Notes: a model not told the origin generated them from the letters alone. Shown: positions 1 through 9,250, counted from the stretch's first letter. The stretch: 64,000 bases of DNA from Paenibacillus sanguinis 2301083 = DSM 16941 (GCF_000374825.1 NZ_KB895383.1:1-64000), one strand, 5' to 3'. Numbers and translations are program-made.

Positions 1-114
1 GTAGCGGAGCGTAGACAGATCTACGTGAGCAACGGAAGGCCCGGCTGAATTCAAGATTCGCTGTCGAATCAGCTTCTTGTATAGGCCACGTGATCTGAAG
101 ATGATTTTTTGAAC
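1..114 (+). repeat. Modular intergenic repeat, copy A (left-truncated by window)
   Basis: This is the right part of a repeat family also found at 7570-7800, 26665-26770 and 49484-49649. Shared blocks are the GTAGCGGAG start, the box TACGTGAGCAAC, the palindrome TGAATTCA followed by GATTCG-N-GTCGAATC, and the end GATTTTTTGAAC at 103-114. A short hairpin CGTAG-ACAGAT-CTACG lies at 10-25. The left boundary is outside the window. It ends 24 bases before the -35 box of the rimP promoter. The family looks like a non-coding, structured or MITE-like element. Confidence 0.75.
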
Positions 115-137
115 AACCGCTAGTAAAGGTGTTTTAC

Positions 138-166
138 TTGTCACTATTCCCGGACTATGTTATAAT
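138..166 (+). promoter_or_regulatory. Sigma-A promoter of the rimP-nusA-infB operon
   Basis: TTGTCA at 138-143 and a perfect TATAAT at 161-166 are separated by 17 bases. The expected transcript start is near 173, giving a leader of about 95 nt before rimP. Confidence 0.8.
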
Positions 167-200
167 TTTTTTGGCAATCATGAAGATAGAACCGTTGTTT

Positions 201-224
201 AAAGAGTGGGGAAACCCACTCTTT
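201..224 (+). promoter_or_regulatory. Stable hairpin in the rimP leader
   Basis: AAAGAGTGGG and CCCACTCTTT pair over 10 bases around a GAAA tetraloop. It lies in the 5' leader between the promoter and the start codon. The following bases (ACTCTTTGG) are not a clean T run, so it could be an attenuator, a stabilising element or a processing site. Confidence 0.6.
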
Positions 225-267
225 ACTCTTTGGTATACAGGAATGAACCTATGGAGGTAATGTACGC

Positions 268-729
268 TTGAGCACACCGAAGATCAAAGCGACCGTGGAG
301 CAAATGGTCACGCCTTATTTGGAGGAAAATGGCTTTGAGCTGGTTGACGTGGAATACGTCAAAGAGGGGAGCAATTGGTTCCTCCGCGTATTTGTGGATA
401 AGACGGGCGGTATTGATATTGATGACTGCGGCCGAATCAGCGAATATTTGAGTGAGCGTCTTGACGAGAACGATCCGATTCCTTCGGCGTATTTTCTGGA
501 GGTATCGTCACCCGGCGCAGAACGTCCGCTTAAGAAAGCCGAGGATGTATTGAGAGCAGTTGGTAAAGACGTGTTTATTACTACATATGAACCGGTAGAC
601 GGCCTGAAAGAATTTGAAGGCCGACTTCTTTCCTTTAACGACGATGAGTTGGTCGTAGAAGCAGGGAAGAAGAGTCACGCCATTCCATATAGCAAAGTTG
701 CCAGCGCCAGATTAGCCATCATTTTTTGA
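268..729 (+). CDS. rimP: Ribosome maturation factor RimP
   Basis: RimP binds the 30S subunit and is needed for late maturation of the small subunit. The 153-residue product has the usual family length. It has the N-terminal alpha/beta domain (the block ending [12 protein letters not shown], then LRVFVDK and the SEYLSERLD helix) and the small beta-barrel C-terminal domain ([12 protein letters not shown] onward). The start is TTG at 268, 7 bases after GGAGGTAA; no better ATG fits. It is the first gene of the operon, directly upstream of nusA as in other Bacillota. Confidence 0.95.
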   Translation: MSTPKIKATVEQMVTPYLEENGFELVDVEYVKEGSNWFLRVFVDKTGGIDIDDCGRISEYLSERLDENDPIPSAYFLEVSSPGAERPLKKAEDVLRAVGKDVFITTYEPVDGLKEFEGRLLSFNDDELVVEAGKKSHAIPYSKVASARLAIIF

Positions 730-898
730 TATGAGTTGGCCTTTTTTGTAGCTTTCGCCTGCGGTATTTTTATATCTTCTAGATTGGCCGCGGCGGGCGC
801 GGCTTTACTTATGCAAAGAAATATGCATCTGCAACGTTTAATTGTATGTGATTATGTGTGACCTACAGGGGACTATTGAAAGGGGGAACTCGAGGCAA

Positions 899-1996
899 AT
901 GAGTATGGATTTTATCGAAGCCTTGAATGAATTAGAAAGGGAAAAAGGGATCAGTAAAGATATCTTGTTCGAGGCGATTGAAGCTGCGCTGATCTCCAGC
1001 TATAAGCGTAACTTTAATACGGCGCAAAATGTACGGGTAGATATGAACCGCCATACTGGAGCAATCAAGGTATTTGCCCGCAAGCTGGTCGTTGAGGAGG
1101 TACTCGATCCGCGTACGGAGATTTCGTTGCCAGCGGCCCGGGAGATCAACGCCAATTATCACCTTGATGACATTACCGAAATCGAGGTGACACCTCGGGA
1201 CTTCGGCCGGATTGCGGCACAAACTGCCAAGCAGGTTGTGACCCAGCGTATTCGCGAAGCGGAGCGTGGTCTAATCTACAACGCTTTTGTCGAGAAAGAA
1301 GACGATATTGTTACGGGTATTGTGCAACGTCAGGATTTACGCAACATTTATGTTGATCTTGGCAAGATTGAAGCGCATCTTCCACTGAACGAGCTGATGC
1401 CTAATGAGAAGTTCAAGCACGGAGATCGTATCAAAGCCTACATTACGAAGGTGGAGAATACGACGAAGGGACCGCAAATTTTGTTGTCCCGTACGCATCC
1501 GGGTTTGCTGAAGCGCTTGTTCGAGCTGGAGGTTCCGGAAATTTTTGACGGCGTGGTGGAGATTCGCTCCGTGGCTCGTGAAGCTGGCTTCCGTTCCAAA
1601 ATTGCCGTGTATTCCCGCAACAGTGAAGTGGATCCGGTAGGTTCGTGCGTAGGCCCCAAGGGGACCCGGGTACAAACCATCGTGAACGAGCTGCGCGGGG
1701 AGAAGATTGATATTGTACGTTACTCTGAGGATGTGGAGGAGTACGTAGCCAACGCGCTGAGCCCTTCCAAGGTGCTAGAGGTGCAAGTATTTGAAGCGGA
1801 GAAGATGGCACGTGTTATTGTGCCGGATTATCAGCTTTCATTGGCTATCGGTATTAAGGGGCAAAATGCTCGTCTTGCCGCCAAATTGACCAGTTGGAAA
1901 ATCGACATTAAGAGTGAGAGCCAAGCGGAAGAGGAATTCGGAAGAGAGAAGACGGAACAAAGCGAATTGCCTCAGGATTCCATCTCCGTAGATTAA
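899..1996 (+). CDS. nusA: Transcription termination/antitermination protein NusA
   Basis: NusA binds RNA polymerase and modulates pausing, termination and antitermination. The 365-residue product has the N-terminal polymerase-binding domain (MDFIEALNELEREKGISKD), a central S1 domain (about residues 130-200, with GIVQRQDLRNIYVDLG) and two KH domains (VGSCVGPKGTRVQTI and AIGIKGQNARLAAKL). This length is usual for Gram-positive NusA, which lacks the acidic C-terminal repeats of E. coli. I place the start at ATG 899, about 10 bases after AAAGGGGG; an in-frame ATG at 842 would add 19 residues with no family resemblance. A GC-rich hairpin lies upstream at 788-802. Confidence 0.95.
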   Translation: MSMDFIEALNELEREKGISKDILFEAIEAALISSYKRNFNTAQNVRVDMNRHTGAIKVFARKLVVEEVLDPRTEISLPAAREINANYHLDDITEIEVTPRDFGRIAAQTAKQVVTQRIREAERGLIYNAFVEKEDDIVTGIVQRQDLRNIYVDLGKIEAHLPLNELMPNEKFKHGDRIKAYITKVENTTKGPQILLSRTHPGLLKRLFELEVPEIFDGVVEIRSVAREAGFRSKIAVYSRNSEVDPVGSCVGPKGTRVQTIVNELRGEKIDIVRYSEDVEEYVANALSPSKVLEVQVFEAEKMARVIVPDYQLSLAIGIKGQNARLAAKLTSWKIDIKSESQAEEEFGREKTEQSELPQDSISVD

Positions 1997-2012
1997 CCCG
2001 GGAGGTGGCGTG

Positions 2013-2327
2013 ATGAAGACAAGAAAGGTACCATTGCGTAAGTGCGTAGCCTGTCAGGAAATGATGCCTAAGAAAGCATTGATTCGCATTGTGCGCTCCC
2101 CGGAAGGGGAAGTGTCGATCGACCTGACAGGGAAGAAGTCGGGGCGCGGGGCTTATCTGTGTGGTAAGGAGGCCTGCTTCAAGCTGGCCCAGAAGAACCG
2201 TGCGCTGGATCGTGCGCTCAAGGCCCCGGTAGGGGTTGAGGTATATGAACAGTTAGCTCGCGACTTCCTGGCCGTGGAGGAACAATTTAACGCCGCTGGG
2301 GCGCAGGAAGAGCATGAAGATGAATAG
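2013..2327 (+). CDS. rnpM: RNase P modulator RnpM (YlxR family)
   Basis: This small basic protein of 104 residues belongs to the YlxR family, recently described as binding RNase P RNA and modulating its activity. Seen directly are the CVACQEMMPK motif near the N-terminus and KSGRGAYLCG, both diagnostic of the family. Two adjacent starts exist, GTG 2010 and ATG 2013. The ATG is chosen because its spacing from GGAGGT (2001-2006) is 6 rather than 3 bases. It overlaps the next gene by 8 bases, typical of the conserved nusA-ylxR-ylxQ-infB order. Confidence 0.92.
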   Translation: MKTRKVPLRKCVACQEMMPKKALIRIVRSPEGEVSIDLTGKKSGRGAYLCGKEACFKLAQKNRALDRALKAPVGVEVYEQLARDFLAVEEQFNAAGAQEEHEDE

Positions 2328-2646
2328 GCAGCCTTTATCGGGGCTTGGCTTGGCCATGCGAGCCGGGAAGCTGGTGACCGGGGATGAGATCGTGACGAAG
2401 GCGATTCGTTCCGGTGAGGCCAAGCTCGTCATTGTAGCGAAGGATGCATCAGACAATACTCAGAAGAAGTTTCGCGACAAATGCGGAACCTACAATATCC
2501 CCTTGATGGTCGGATTTGACCGCGAGCGGCTCGGAAACAGTGTAGGGAAGCCGGAAAGGGTTGTCATGGCCCTCATCGATCAAGGGTTTGCCGATATGAT
2601 TCGTAAAGCGATCGTGAAAACGTCGGAGGTGGAGTATATTGAGTAA
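2320..2646 (+). CDS. ylxQ: L7Ae/L30e-family RNA-binding protein YlxQ
   Basis: A 108-residue member of the ribosomal L7Ae/L30e/S12e fold, which binds kink-turn RNA; the exact role of YlxQ is not settled. Family features seen are [14 protein letters not shown], the [14 protein letters not shown] strand-turn and [18 protein letters not shown] 2320 is preferred to ATG 2314 because AGGAAG at 2305-2310 is then 9 bases away rather than 3. It overlaps the rnpM stop and the infB start, so translational coupling is likely. Confidence 0.9.
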   Translation: MNRQPLSGLGLAMRAGKLVTGDEIVTKAIRSGEAKLVIVAKDASDNTQKKFRDKCGTYNIPLMVGFDRERLGNSVGKPERVVMALIDQGFADMIRKAIVKTSEVEYIE

Positions 2647-5284
2647 ACAAGAAAAACAAGATAAGCTCAGAGTGTACGAATATGCCAAGTCGCTCAATAT
2701 GAGTAGCAAGGAAATTATTACCATTCTTAAACGGCTGGATATCCCGGTGAACAACCACATGAGTGTCATGGAGAACAATGCCGTGACCCGGGTGGAGCAG
2801 TTCTTCAAAGATATCAAGAGCAATGCGGCAGCGAAACGCGAGAACTCGGGGCGTTCGGAGGCTTCTGCCAAATCGTCGGCTTCAGCTTCCGCAGGAGGAA
2901 GCCAGACACCGAAAACTTCAGCCGGAGAGGGCTCCGCAACACGTGGAGAGCAAGGACGCCAGACCCAAGGTAACCATAGTTCTGCAAGAAACCAAAATCA
3001 ACAGGAAAAGCAGGTAAGCATGAATAATAGAACAAATACAACTCAAAATGTAACGAGCGGCAGCACGACTGTCCAGGAAAGACAAAACCGTCCGACCAGC
3101 AATCAGCAAGGAAGTCGCCCACACGGGCAACAAGGCGGCGCAAATCGTGGCCCTCAAGGAAATAACCGCAGCCAGGGTCAGGGTGGCGCTCCGCGTCAAG
3201 GCCAGGGTGGAGGAGCCCCGCGTCAGGGTCAAAGTCAGGGTGGTGGCGCACCACGCCAAGGTCAAAGTCAAGGTCAAGGCGGGGGCAATCGCAATGGACA
3301 GCAGCAGAACCGTAGCTATACTTCAAGCAATAACAGCGGTGGAAGCGGCAATAACCGCAGTCAAGGCCAAGGTCAAGGCCAAGGTGCCAGAAAAGGAAAC
3401 AATAACGGTGGCCGCAGCCAAAGAGGCTTTGATGATCGCGGCGGCAATTACAGAAACAATCGTGGTGGTAAAGGCGGCCGTGGTGGTAGAGGCGGCAACC
3501 AGCAACCGCCACGCGAGAAGATTGATAACACGCCGAAGAAAATCATTGTACGGGGTACAATGACTGTTGGCGAAACAGCTAAACTGCTCCATAAGGACGC
3601 TTCAGAAGTAATTAAGAAGCTGATCATGCTTGGAGTTATGGCTACCATCAATCAGGAACTGGACATCGATACGATCTTGCTCTTGGCAGGCGACTTCGGA
3701 GTCGAAGTTGAAGTGAAGATTCCGGTGGAGGAAGATCGCTTCGAGACACTTGAAGAGGTTGATGAAGAAGCCGATCTGAAGGAACGTCCTCCGGTTGTGA
3801 CGATTATGGGTCATGTTGACCACGGGAAAACCACACTCCTGGATGCCATTCGCTCGACCAATGTGAGCAGTGGTGAAGCTGGGGGAATTACCCAGCATAT
3901 CGGTGCTTATCAGGTAGAAATCAACAACAAGAAAATTACCTTCCTGGATACTCCGGGTCACGAAGCTTTTACCGCTATGCGTGCTCGCGGAGCGCAGTTG
4001 ACGGACATTACCATTATCGTAGTAGCGGCAGATGACGGCGTTATGCCACAGACGGTTGAGGCAGTTAACCATGCCAAAGCAGCAGGTTTGCCGATTATCG
4101 TAGCAGTGAACAAAGTCGACAAGCCGGATGCAAATCCGGATAAAGTGAAGCAGGAACTGACAGAGTACGGACTCGTGCCGGAAGAATGGGGCGGGGACAC
4201 GATCTTTGTCAATGTTTCGGCGAAGCAAAGGATCGGTCTGGAAGGCTTGCTCGAAATGATTTTGCTCGTTGCTGAAGTTAATGAGTATAAAGCTAACCCG
4301 AACAAACGGGCTCGCGGGCTTGTCATTGAAGCCGAGCTCGACAAGAGTCGTGGACCTGTAGCGCGCATCCTGATACAGCATGGTACGCTTAAAGTTGGGG
4401 ATGCCTTTGTGGCAGGGAACTGCTTTGGACGCGTTCGGGCCATGGTCAACGATCGGGGTCGTCGCCTGAAAGAAGCCGGACCTTCCACGCCGGTGGAAAT
4501 TACCGGTCTGACCGAGGTCCCTCAAGCGGGTGATCCGCTTATGGTGTTTGAAGACGAGCGTAAAGCACGCTCCATTGCCGAGAAGCGGGCAAGCGATCAA
4601 CGTCAATCGGATCTGGGTGTGAATACACGGGTAACGCTGGATGACTTGTTCCGTCATATCAAAGAAGGCGAGATCAAAGACCTGAACGTCATTATTAAAG
4701 CCGACGTACAGGGTTCGGTCGAAGCCCTCAAAGGCTCGCTTGAGAAGATTGAGGTTGAAGGTGTACGCGTGAAGATTATCCATAGTGGTGCCGGAGCTAT
4801 TACAGAATCCGATATCATTTTGGCAGCAGCCTCCAATGCTATTGTTATCGGCTTTAACGTTCGTCCGGATAGCCAGACGAAGGCGACTGCCGAGCAAGAG
4901 AAGGTGGATATCCGTCTTCACCGGGTAATCTATAATGCGATTGAAGAGATCGAACAAGCGATGAAGGGGATGCTTGATCCGGTCTATAAGGAAGCAGTCA
5001 TTGGCCATGCTGAAGTCCGCAATACGTTCAAGATCAGTAAAGTGGGCACAATCGCTGGCTGTATGGTAACCTCGGGTAAAATCACCCGTTCTGCGGAAAT
5101 GCGTTTGATCCGCGACGGGATTGTCATATATGAAGGTAAAATCGATTCTTTGAAACGGTTTAAGGACGACGCCAAGGAAGTTGCACAAGGTTATGAATGC
5201 GGAATTACCTTGGACAATTACAATGACCTTAAAGAAGGCGACGTCATCGAAGCGTTTATCATGGAAACGGTGCAGCCGAAGTAA
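2639..5284 (+). CDS. infB: Translation initiation factor IF-2
   Basis: IF-2 is the GTPase that places initiator tRNA on the 30S subunit and promotes subunit joining. The 881-residue product has an IF2_N helix domain ([18 protein letters not shown]), then a long low-complexity linker (about residues 65-295) rich in G, N, Q, S and R with repeated APRQGQ and GQGQG units, a second IF2_N module (about 300-350), the GTPase domain (GHVDHGKTT near 390, [15 protein letters not shown]) and domains II-IV. The start is TTG 2639, 5 bases after GGAGGTGGA, overlapping ylxQ. The ylxP/DUF503 gene that often follows infB in Bacillus is absent. Confidence 0.97.
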   Translation: MSKQEKQDKLRVYEYAKSLNMSSKEIITILKRLDIPVNNHMSVMENNAVTRVEQFFKDIKSNAAAKRENSGRSEASAKSSASASAGGSQTPKTSAGEGSATRGEQGRQTQGNHSSARNQNQQEKQVSMNNRTNTTQNVTSGSTTVQERQNRPTSNQQGSRPHGQQGGANRGPQGNNRSQGQGGAPRQGQGGGAPRQGQSQGGGAPRQGQSQGQGGGNRNGQQQNRSYTSSNNSGGSGNNRSQGQGQGQGARKGNNNGGRSQRGFDDRGGNYRNNRGGKGGRGGRGGNQQPPREKIDNTPKKIIVRGTMTVGETAKLLHKDASEVIKKLIMLGVMATINQELDIDTILLLAGDFGVEVEVKIPVEEDRFETLEEVDEEADLKERPPVVTIMGHVDHGKTTLLDAIRSTNVSSGEAGGITQHIGAYQVEINNKKITFLDTPGHEAFTAMRARGAQLTDITIIVVAADDGVMPQTVEAVNHAKAAGLPIIVAVNKVDKPDANPDKVKQELTEYGLVPEEWGGDTIFVNVSAKQRIGLEGLLEMILLVAEVNEYKANPNKRARGLVIEAELDKSRGPVARILIQHGTLKVGDAFVAGNCFGRVRAMVNDRGRRLKEAGPSTPVEITGLTEVPQAGDPLMVFEDERKARSIAEKRASDQRQSDLGVNTRVTLDDLFRHIKEGEIKDLNVIIKADVQGSVEALKGSLEKIEVEGVRVKIIHSGAGAITESDIILAAASNAIVIGFNVRPDSQTKATAEQEKVDIRLHRVIYNAIEEIEQAMKGMLDPVYKEAVIGHAEVRNTFKISKVGTIAGCMVTSGKITRSAEMRLIRDGIVIYEGKIDSLKRFKDDAKEVAQGYECGITLDNYNDLKEGDVIEAFIMETVQPK

Positions 5285-5298
5285 GGTAGGTGTGAACA

Positions 5299-5646
5299 AT
5301 GGCCAAAAATCGTACCGGCCGTGTAGGAGAGCAGATCAAGAAAGAACTCAGTGTGCTCATTCAAAGTGAACTCAAGGACCCGCGCATCGGCTTTGTTACC
5401 GTGACCGGCGTCGAAGTCACCAACGATCTTTCGCAGGCCAAGGTGTATCTCAGTGTATTTGGCGACGAGGAGAAGAAGGATGAGTCGCTGAAGGGAATTG
5501 AAAAAGCGACCGGTTTCCTGCGGACGGAGCTTGGCAAGCGAATCCGACTTCGCCATATTCCAGAGCTAATCTTCAAGATCGATGAATCGATTGCTTATGG
5601 AAGTCGAATTGAGAAGCTCTTGGGAGATATTACACACGATAAATGA
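5299..5646 (+). CDS. rbfA: Ribosome-binding factor A
   Basis: RbfA binds the 30S subunit near helix 1 of 16S rRNA during maturation and cold adaptation. The product is 115 residues, the usual length. It shows the type-II KH-like fold with [21 protein letters not shown] at the N-terminus, then [19 protein letters not shown] and [18 protein letters not shown] 5299 follows AAGGTAGGTG. It lies 14 bases after infB, in the same operon. Confidence 0.96.
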   Translation: MAKNRTGRVGEQIKKELSVLIQSELKDPRIGFVTVTGVEVTNDLSQAKVYLSVFGDEEKKDESLKGIEKATGFLRTELGKRIRLRHIPELIFKIDESIAYGSRIEKLLGDITHDK

Positions 5647-5664
5647 ATGTAAAAGGAGACGGCA

Positions 5665-6642
5665 ATGCAGACCATGAATCGGGAGCTGCATCAGAGCAAA
5701 CAATTTCTGATGGAGCATGACCACTTTCTCGTAGTGTCGCATGTACAGCCGGACGGAGACGCAGTCAGTTCCACCCTAGCGGTGGGCTGGCTTCTGTCAT
5801 GTCTGGGTAAAAATTACGTTATGGTCAACGAAGGACCTATCCCCAAACGGATGGGTTACTTGTGGCAAGCGGATCAGATACATGATCTTTCGGCAGTTCC
5901 GCTGGATCGGAAATTCGAGTATGTCATTTGCGTGGATTGTGCCGATTTCAAACGGGTTGGAAAAACCAAGGAATGGTTCGCGGATGGGGCAAAGCTGTTG
6001 AATATTGACCACCACCCGACGAATGATGCCTTTGGAGCCGTCAATTTGGTGGTGTCTGATGCAGCAGCTACGGCTGAAATTTTATATGATTTTGTAGTTT
6101 ATATGGGGCTTGAATTGAATAAGGAAGTGGCCACAGCGCTTTATACCGGGCTTCTGACGGATACAGGCGGATTCCGCTATTCAAACACAACCCCGAAGGT
6201 GATGGAAATTGCCTCCAGATTACTGGAATACGGAGTAGATGGACCGGCTCTGTCCGAGCTGTTGCTTGAACAGATGACGCTGCCGCAGCTGCGCTTGCTA
6301 ACCAGGGCTTTGAACGGTTTGCAGATAAGCGAAGATGGACTGATCGCCTGGGTATCGATCACTGACGAGGATCTGCAGGTGACTGGCGCCAGCCATGAGG
6401 ATATGGAGGGTATTGTGAACTATCCTCGCAATATTCAGGGAGTGGAGACCGGCATGTTATTCAAGGTCATTGATGAACAGGCAGTCAAAGTGAGCATGCG
6501 CTCCGCAGGTAAAGTGGATGTGGCGAAGGTAGCGAAGCACTTTGGCGGCGGCGGACATGTCCGGGCTGCAGGCGCTCGGATGGAAGGGACGCTGGATACC
6601 ATAGTTCCTCAAGTTCTGGAGCAGGTGAGGCTGCAATTATGA
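5665..6642 (+). CDS. nrnA: Bifunctional oligoribonuclease / pAp phosphatase NrnA (DHH family)
   Basis: NrnA degrades short RNA oligomers and dephosphorylates 3'-phosphoadenosine 5'-phosphate. The 325-residue product has the DHH phosphoesterase motifs (SHVQPDGDAVSS, CVDCAD, NIDHHPTND) and a C-terminal DHHA1 domain with the substrate loop GGGGHVRAAG. ATG 5665 has AAAGGAGA 8 bases upstream; an ATG three codons later is also possible. The stop overlaps truB by 4 bases (ATGA). Confidence 0.94.
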   Translation: MQTMNRELHQSKQFLMEHDHFLVVSHVQPDGDAVSSTLAVGWLLSCLGKNYVMVNEGPIPKRMGYLWQADQIHDLSAVPLDRKFEYVICVDCADFKRVGKTKEWFADGAKLLNIDHHPTNDAFGAVNLVVSDAAATAEILYDFVVYMGLELNKEVATALYTGLLTDTGGFRYSNTTPKVMEIASRLLEYGVDGPALSELLLEQMTLPQLRLLTRALNGLQISEDGLIAWVSITDEDLQVTGASHEDMEGIVNYPRNIQGVETGMLFKVIDEQAVKVSMRSAGKVDVAKVAKHFGGGGHVRAAGARMEGTLDTIVPQVLEQVRLQL

Positions 6643-7556
6643 CATCGTACGAGGGCATATTGCCTATTTATAAGCCGACTGGCTTTACTTCGCATGATGT
6701 GGTTGCCAAGTGCCGAGGCATCCTGCGAATGAAGCGTATCGGGCACACCGGTACACTGGACCCTGCGGTAACCGGCGTGTTGCCCTTATGCCTGGGACGG
6801 GCTACACGGATGGTTGAATACTTGCAGGAAATGCCGAAGGAGTATGAAGCCACCCTTGTACTGGGAATAGCTACCGATACAGAGGATATGACGGGGAATG
6901 TGGTAGAACAAGCTGATCATATTATCGTGACGGAAGCTCAGGTACGAGAGGTGCTGAGCCGCTTTATCGGTACAATCTCGCAAATTCCGCCGATGTACTC
7001 TGCCTTGAAGCAGGATGGGAAACGTCTTTATGAGTTGGCCCGTGAAGGCAAGGTCGTGGAGCGGCAACCCCGTGAAGTGACCATACATGAACTGGAACTG
7101 TTATCGTTCCAAGCAGAAGGGGCTCATCCGCAAGTCTCCTTCCGTGCTCTTTGCTCGAAAGGGACTTATATTCGTACACTATGCGTGGATATCGGTCAAG
7201 CTTTGGGGGTTCCTGCCGCTATGAAGCAGCTTGTACGTACGATGTCCGCCGGATTTACAGGGGAGAAGTGCTTGACGTTGGAGGAAGTAGCCCGTCATGC
7301 TTCGGCTGGAACCTTGCAGGAGTACATATTTCCGGTGGACTATGGTGCCCGGCATCTTCCCGCTCACACGGTGGTTGCCGAGAAGGTGGCTGGCGCTTTG
7401 CAAGGCCAACGCCTCTCCGCTGCGGTAGTTGCCCCAACTGTCACACGTGGGGAGACGATTCGCCTTTATGATCCGGAGCAGCGGTTTCTAGGTATTTTTC
7501 GAGCCGAGGAAGAGTCTGGGGCTGTCAGGGCAGTTAAAGTCTTCTTGCCTGAGTAG
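6639..7556 (+). CDS. truB: tRNA pseudouridine-55 synthase TruB
   Basis: TruB makes pseudouridine 55 in the T-loop of tRNAs. The 305-residue product shows the N-terminal PIYKPTGFTSHDVVAK, the catalytic aspartate motif GTLDPAVTGVLPLCLG, the FIGTISQIPPMYSALKQDG block and CSKGTYIRTLCVDIG, with a PUA-like C-terminal domain. It starts by ATGA overlap with nrnA, indicating coupling. A modular repeat (7570-7800) separates it from ribF. Confidence 0.96.
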   Translation: MTSYEGILPIYKPTGFTSHDVVAKCRGILRMKRIGHTGTLDPAVTGVLPLCLGRATRMVEYLQEMPKEYEATLVLGIATDTEDMTGNVVEQADHIIVTEAQVREVLSRFIGTISQIPPMYSALKQDGKRLYELAREGKVVERQPREVTIHELELLSFQAEGAHPQVSFRALCSKGTYIRTLCVDIGQALGVPAAMKQLVRTMSAGFTGEKCLTLEEVARHASAGTLQEYIFPVDYGARHLPAHTVVAEKVAGALQGQRLSAAVVAPTVTRGETIRLYDPEQRFLGIFRAEEESGAVRAVKVFLPE

Positions 7557-7569
7557 GCCAAAATGGCGA

Positions 7570-7800
7570 GTTCAAAAAGTCGGGTTTACAGGACCAAGAA
7601 GGTTGGATGAAGCTAGGGAGTGAGTAGCGGAGCTACACGTTTTCGGAGAAAACGACTTCGGAAGCATGGGTACGTGAGCAACTGAAATGTTTCTGAAGGA
7701 AACATACTACGGAAGCATATGCTAGGCCCGGTTGAATTCAAGATTCGATGTCGAATTTACTTCTCGAACAGCTTCGTCCTGGGAAGACGACTTTTTGAAC
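7570..7800 (+). repeat. Modular intergenic repeat, copy B (longest)
   Basis: The element is bounded by a perfect 12-base inverted repeat, GTTCAAAAAGTC (7570-7581) and GACTTTTTGAAC (7789-7800). Inside, in order, are hairpin GTAGC-GGA-GCTAC (7624-7636), hairpin CGTTTTC-GGA-GAAAACG (7638-7654) followed by ACTTCGGAAGCATG, TACGTGAGCAAC, and hairpin ATGTTTC-TGAAG-GAAACAT (7687-7705) followed by ACTACGGAAGCAT. Then come GGCCCGGTTGAATTCAA and ATTCGATGTCGAAT. No reading frame looks real. It fills most of the truB-ribF gap. Confidence 0.85.
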
Positions 7801-7849
7801 CTCTAATAAGTTAAAATGCTAATCCGTGGGAAGTGGCAGGTGATATGAT

Positions 7850-8797
7850 ATGCAAACGATCAGATTGGCTTATCCGTTAACTAAACAATTTATAGAACAA
7901 AATTCCCGGCCTCAGGTGCTGGCTATCGGACAGTTTGATGGACTGCATTTGGGACATGCGAGTGTTATTCAATCCGCGGTACGACTAGCGTCGGAGATTG
8001 GCTTGCCTGCTTCCGTGATGACGTTTCATCCACATCCGAAGGAAGTGATGAAGAAGGGGGATTACGACGGCTACTTGACACCGCCTGGGGAGAAAGAACG
8101 CATTCTTCGGGAGATGGGTGTGGAGTACGTGTACATTGTCGAATTTGATGATGCCTTTTCCCAAGTCAGTCCTAAAGATTTTGTGACGGGTATTCTCGTC
8201 CCTCTGCAAGTGCATACGGCTGTGGCGGGCTTTGACTTTCATTATGGTTATCGTGGTGAAGGAAATGTCGACATGCTTCGCGAGCTAAGCGGAAATGCTC
8301 TGGACGTTCACACGGTCCCTCCGTTTCTAATTGACGGGGAGAAGGTAAGCAGCTCCGAAATTCGCAAAGCGTTGCAAGAAGGGCAAATTGAGCAGGCGAA
8401 TCGCTGGTTTGGCCGCTCTTATTCATTGAGGGGAACCGTGATGCACGGAGAGAAGCGTGGTCGCCAGCTTGGCTTCCCAACAGCGAATCTTAAGCTGTCG
8501 GAGCATTATGTAGTGCCTGCCAGCGGCGTTTATGCCGTGCGAGCAACCCATGGGCAAGACAGCTATGGCGGGGTCATGAACGTAGGAGTCAAGCCTACGT
8601 TCCATGAAGATGGCAAAGTCTTCTGGCTGGAAGCGCACTTGTTTGACTTCTCGGGAGATTTGTACGATCAGGTTCTCTCCGTAGAACTGGTTAGTTATAT
8701 TCGGCCAGAGCGCAAATTCAACTCGCTAGACGAACTCATTGCGCAAATTGGCCATGATGCAGACACAGCCAAGCAGCTGCTAAGTGTATTGCCGTAA
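7850..8797 (+). CDS. ribF: Bifunctional riboflavin kinase / FAD synthetase
   Basis: RibF phosphorylates riboflavin to FMN and adenylylates FMN to FAD. The 315-residue product has an N-terminal FAD synthetase domain with the nucleotidyltransferase signature FDGLHLGHASVI and the DFHYGYRGEG and SSEIRKALQEG blocks. Its C-terminal riboflavin kinase domain has GRQLGFPTANL and YGGVMNVGVKPTF. ATG 7850 lies 8 bases after GGCAGGTGAT. The preceding repeat ends 49 bases upstream of the start. Confidence 0.96.
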   Translation: MQTIRLAYPLTKQFIEQNSRPQVLAIGQFDGLHLGHASVIQSAVRLASEIGLPASVMTFHPHPKEVMKKGDYDGYLTPPGEKERILREMGVEYVYIVEFDDAFSQVSPKDFVTGILVPLQVHTAVAGFDFHYGYRGEGNVDMLRELSGNALDVHTVPPFLIDGEKVSSSEIRKALQEGQIEQANRWFGRSYSLRGTVMHGEKRGRQLGFPTANLKLSEHYVVPASGVYAVRATHGQDSYGGVMNVGVKPTFHEDGKVFWLEAHLFDFSGDLYDQVLSVELVSYIRPERKFNSLDELIAQIGHDADTAKQLLSVLP

Positions 8798-8802
8798 CGG
8801 CA

Positions 8803-8832
8803 TTTACTTTTGTCTGGAGGCTATGGTATACT
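8803..8832 (+). promoter_or_regulatory. Promoter upstream of rpsO
   Basis: TTTACT (8803-8808) and TATACT (8827-8832) are 18 bases apart. The transcript would start near 8839 and carry a leader of about 110 nt to rpsO. Confidence 0.6.
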
Positions 8833-8879
8833 ATGTAACGTTGTTATGCGGAATTTATTTCTTGCTGGCAATAGGAACC

Positions 8880-8925
8880 TTGGCTTGGTCGTACGGTTTC
8901 ACCGCCGGCAACGAGGCCAATGGCG
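8880..8925 (+). promoter_or_regulatory. Possible S15 autoregulatory leader structure
   Basis: TTGGC at 8880-8884 can pair with GCCAA at 8916-8920, enclosing a G/C-rich branched stretch, just upstream of the rpsO ribosome site. S15 leaders in several bacteria bind S15 and repress translation. The structural assignment here is inference only. Confidence 0.3.
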
Positions 8926-8950
8926 ATTTGATATGAAGGAGGTGAACAGG

Positions 8951-9220
8951 ATGGCATTAACTCAAGAACGTAAACAACAATTGATCCAAGAGCACAAGAC
9001 TCATGAATCCGATACCGGATCTCCAGAGGTGCAAATTGCTATCCTTACGGAGAACATCGTGAATTTGACGGACCACTTGCGTACGCACAAGAAGGACCAT
9101 CATTCCCGTCGCGGTCTTCTGAAAATGGTTGGTCAACGTCGTAAATTGTTGGCTTACTTGAAGAACAAAGACGTAAGACGTTACTCCGCTTTGATCGAGA
9201 AGCTCGGATTGCGTCGTTAA
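8951..9220 (+). CDS. rpsO: 30S ribosomal protein S15
   Basis: Primary 16S rRNA-binding protein of the 30S platform. The 89-residue product has the standard length and the family blocks [35 protein letters not shown] and [23 protein letters not shown] 8951 is chosen: AAGGAGGTGA ends 5 bases before it. An upstream in-frame start at 8810 would add residues absent from the family. It is followed by pnp, the arrangement conserved across bacteria. Confidence 0.98.
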   Translation: MALTQERKQQLIQEHKTHESDTGSPEVQIAILTENIVNLTDHLRTHKKDHHSRRGLLKMVGQRRKLLAYLKNKDVRRYSALIEKLGLRR

Positions 9221-9250
9221 TATGCAATGTTTGATCGAAGCAGCCTAGTT

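Noticed and set aside
3147-3563. Alternative plus-strand frame rich in K, V and A within infB
   Set aside because: A frame-shifted reading of the repetitive IF-2 linker; its composition follows from the repeats.
3602-5299. Long minus-strand open frame (565 codons) opposite infB
   Set aside because: It mirrors the infB codons, has no family resemblance and no ribosome site; infB is certain.
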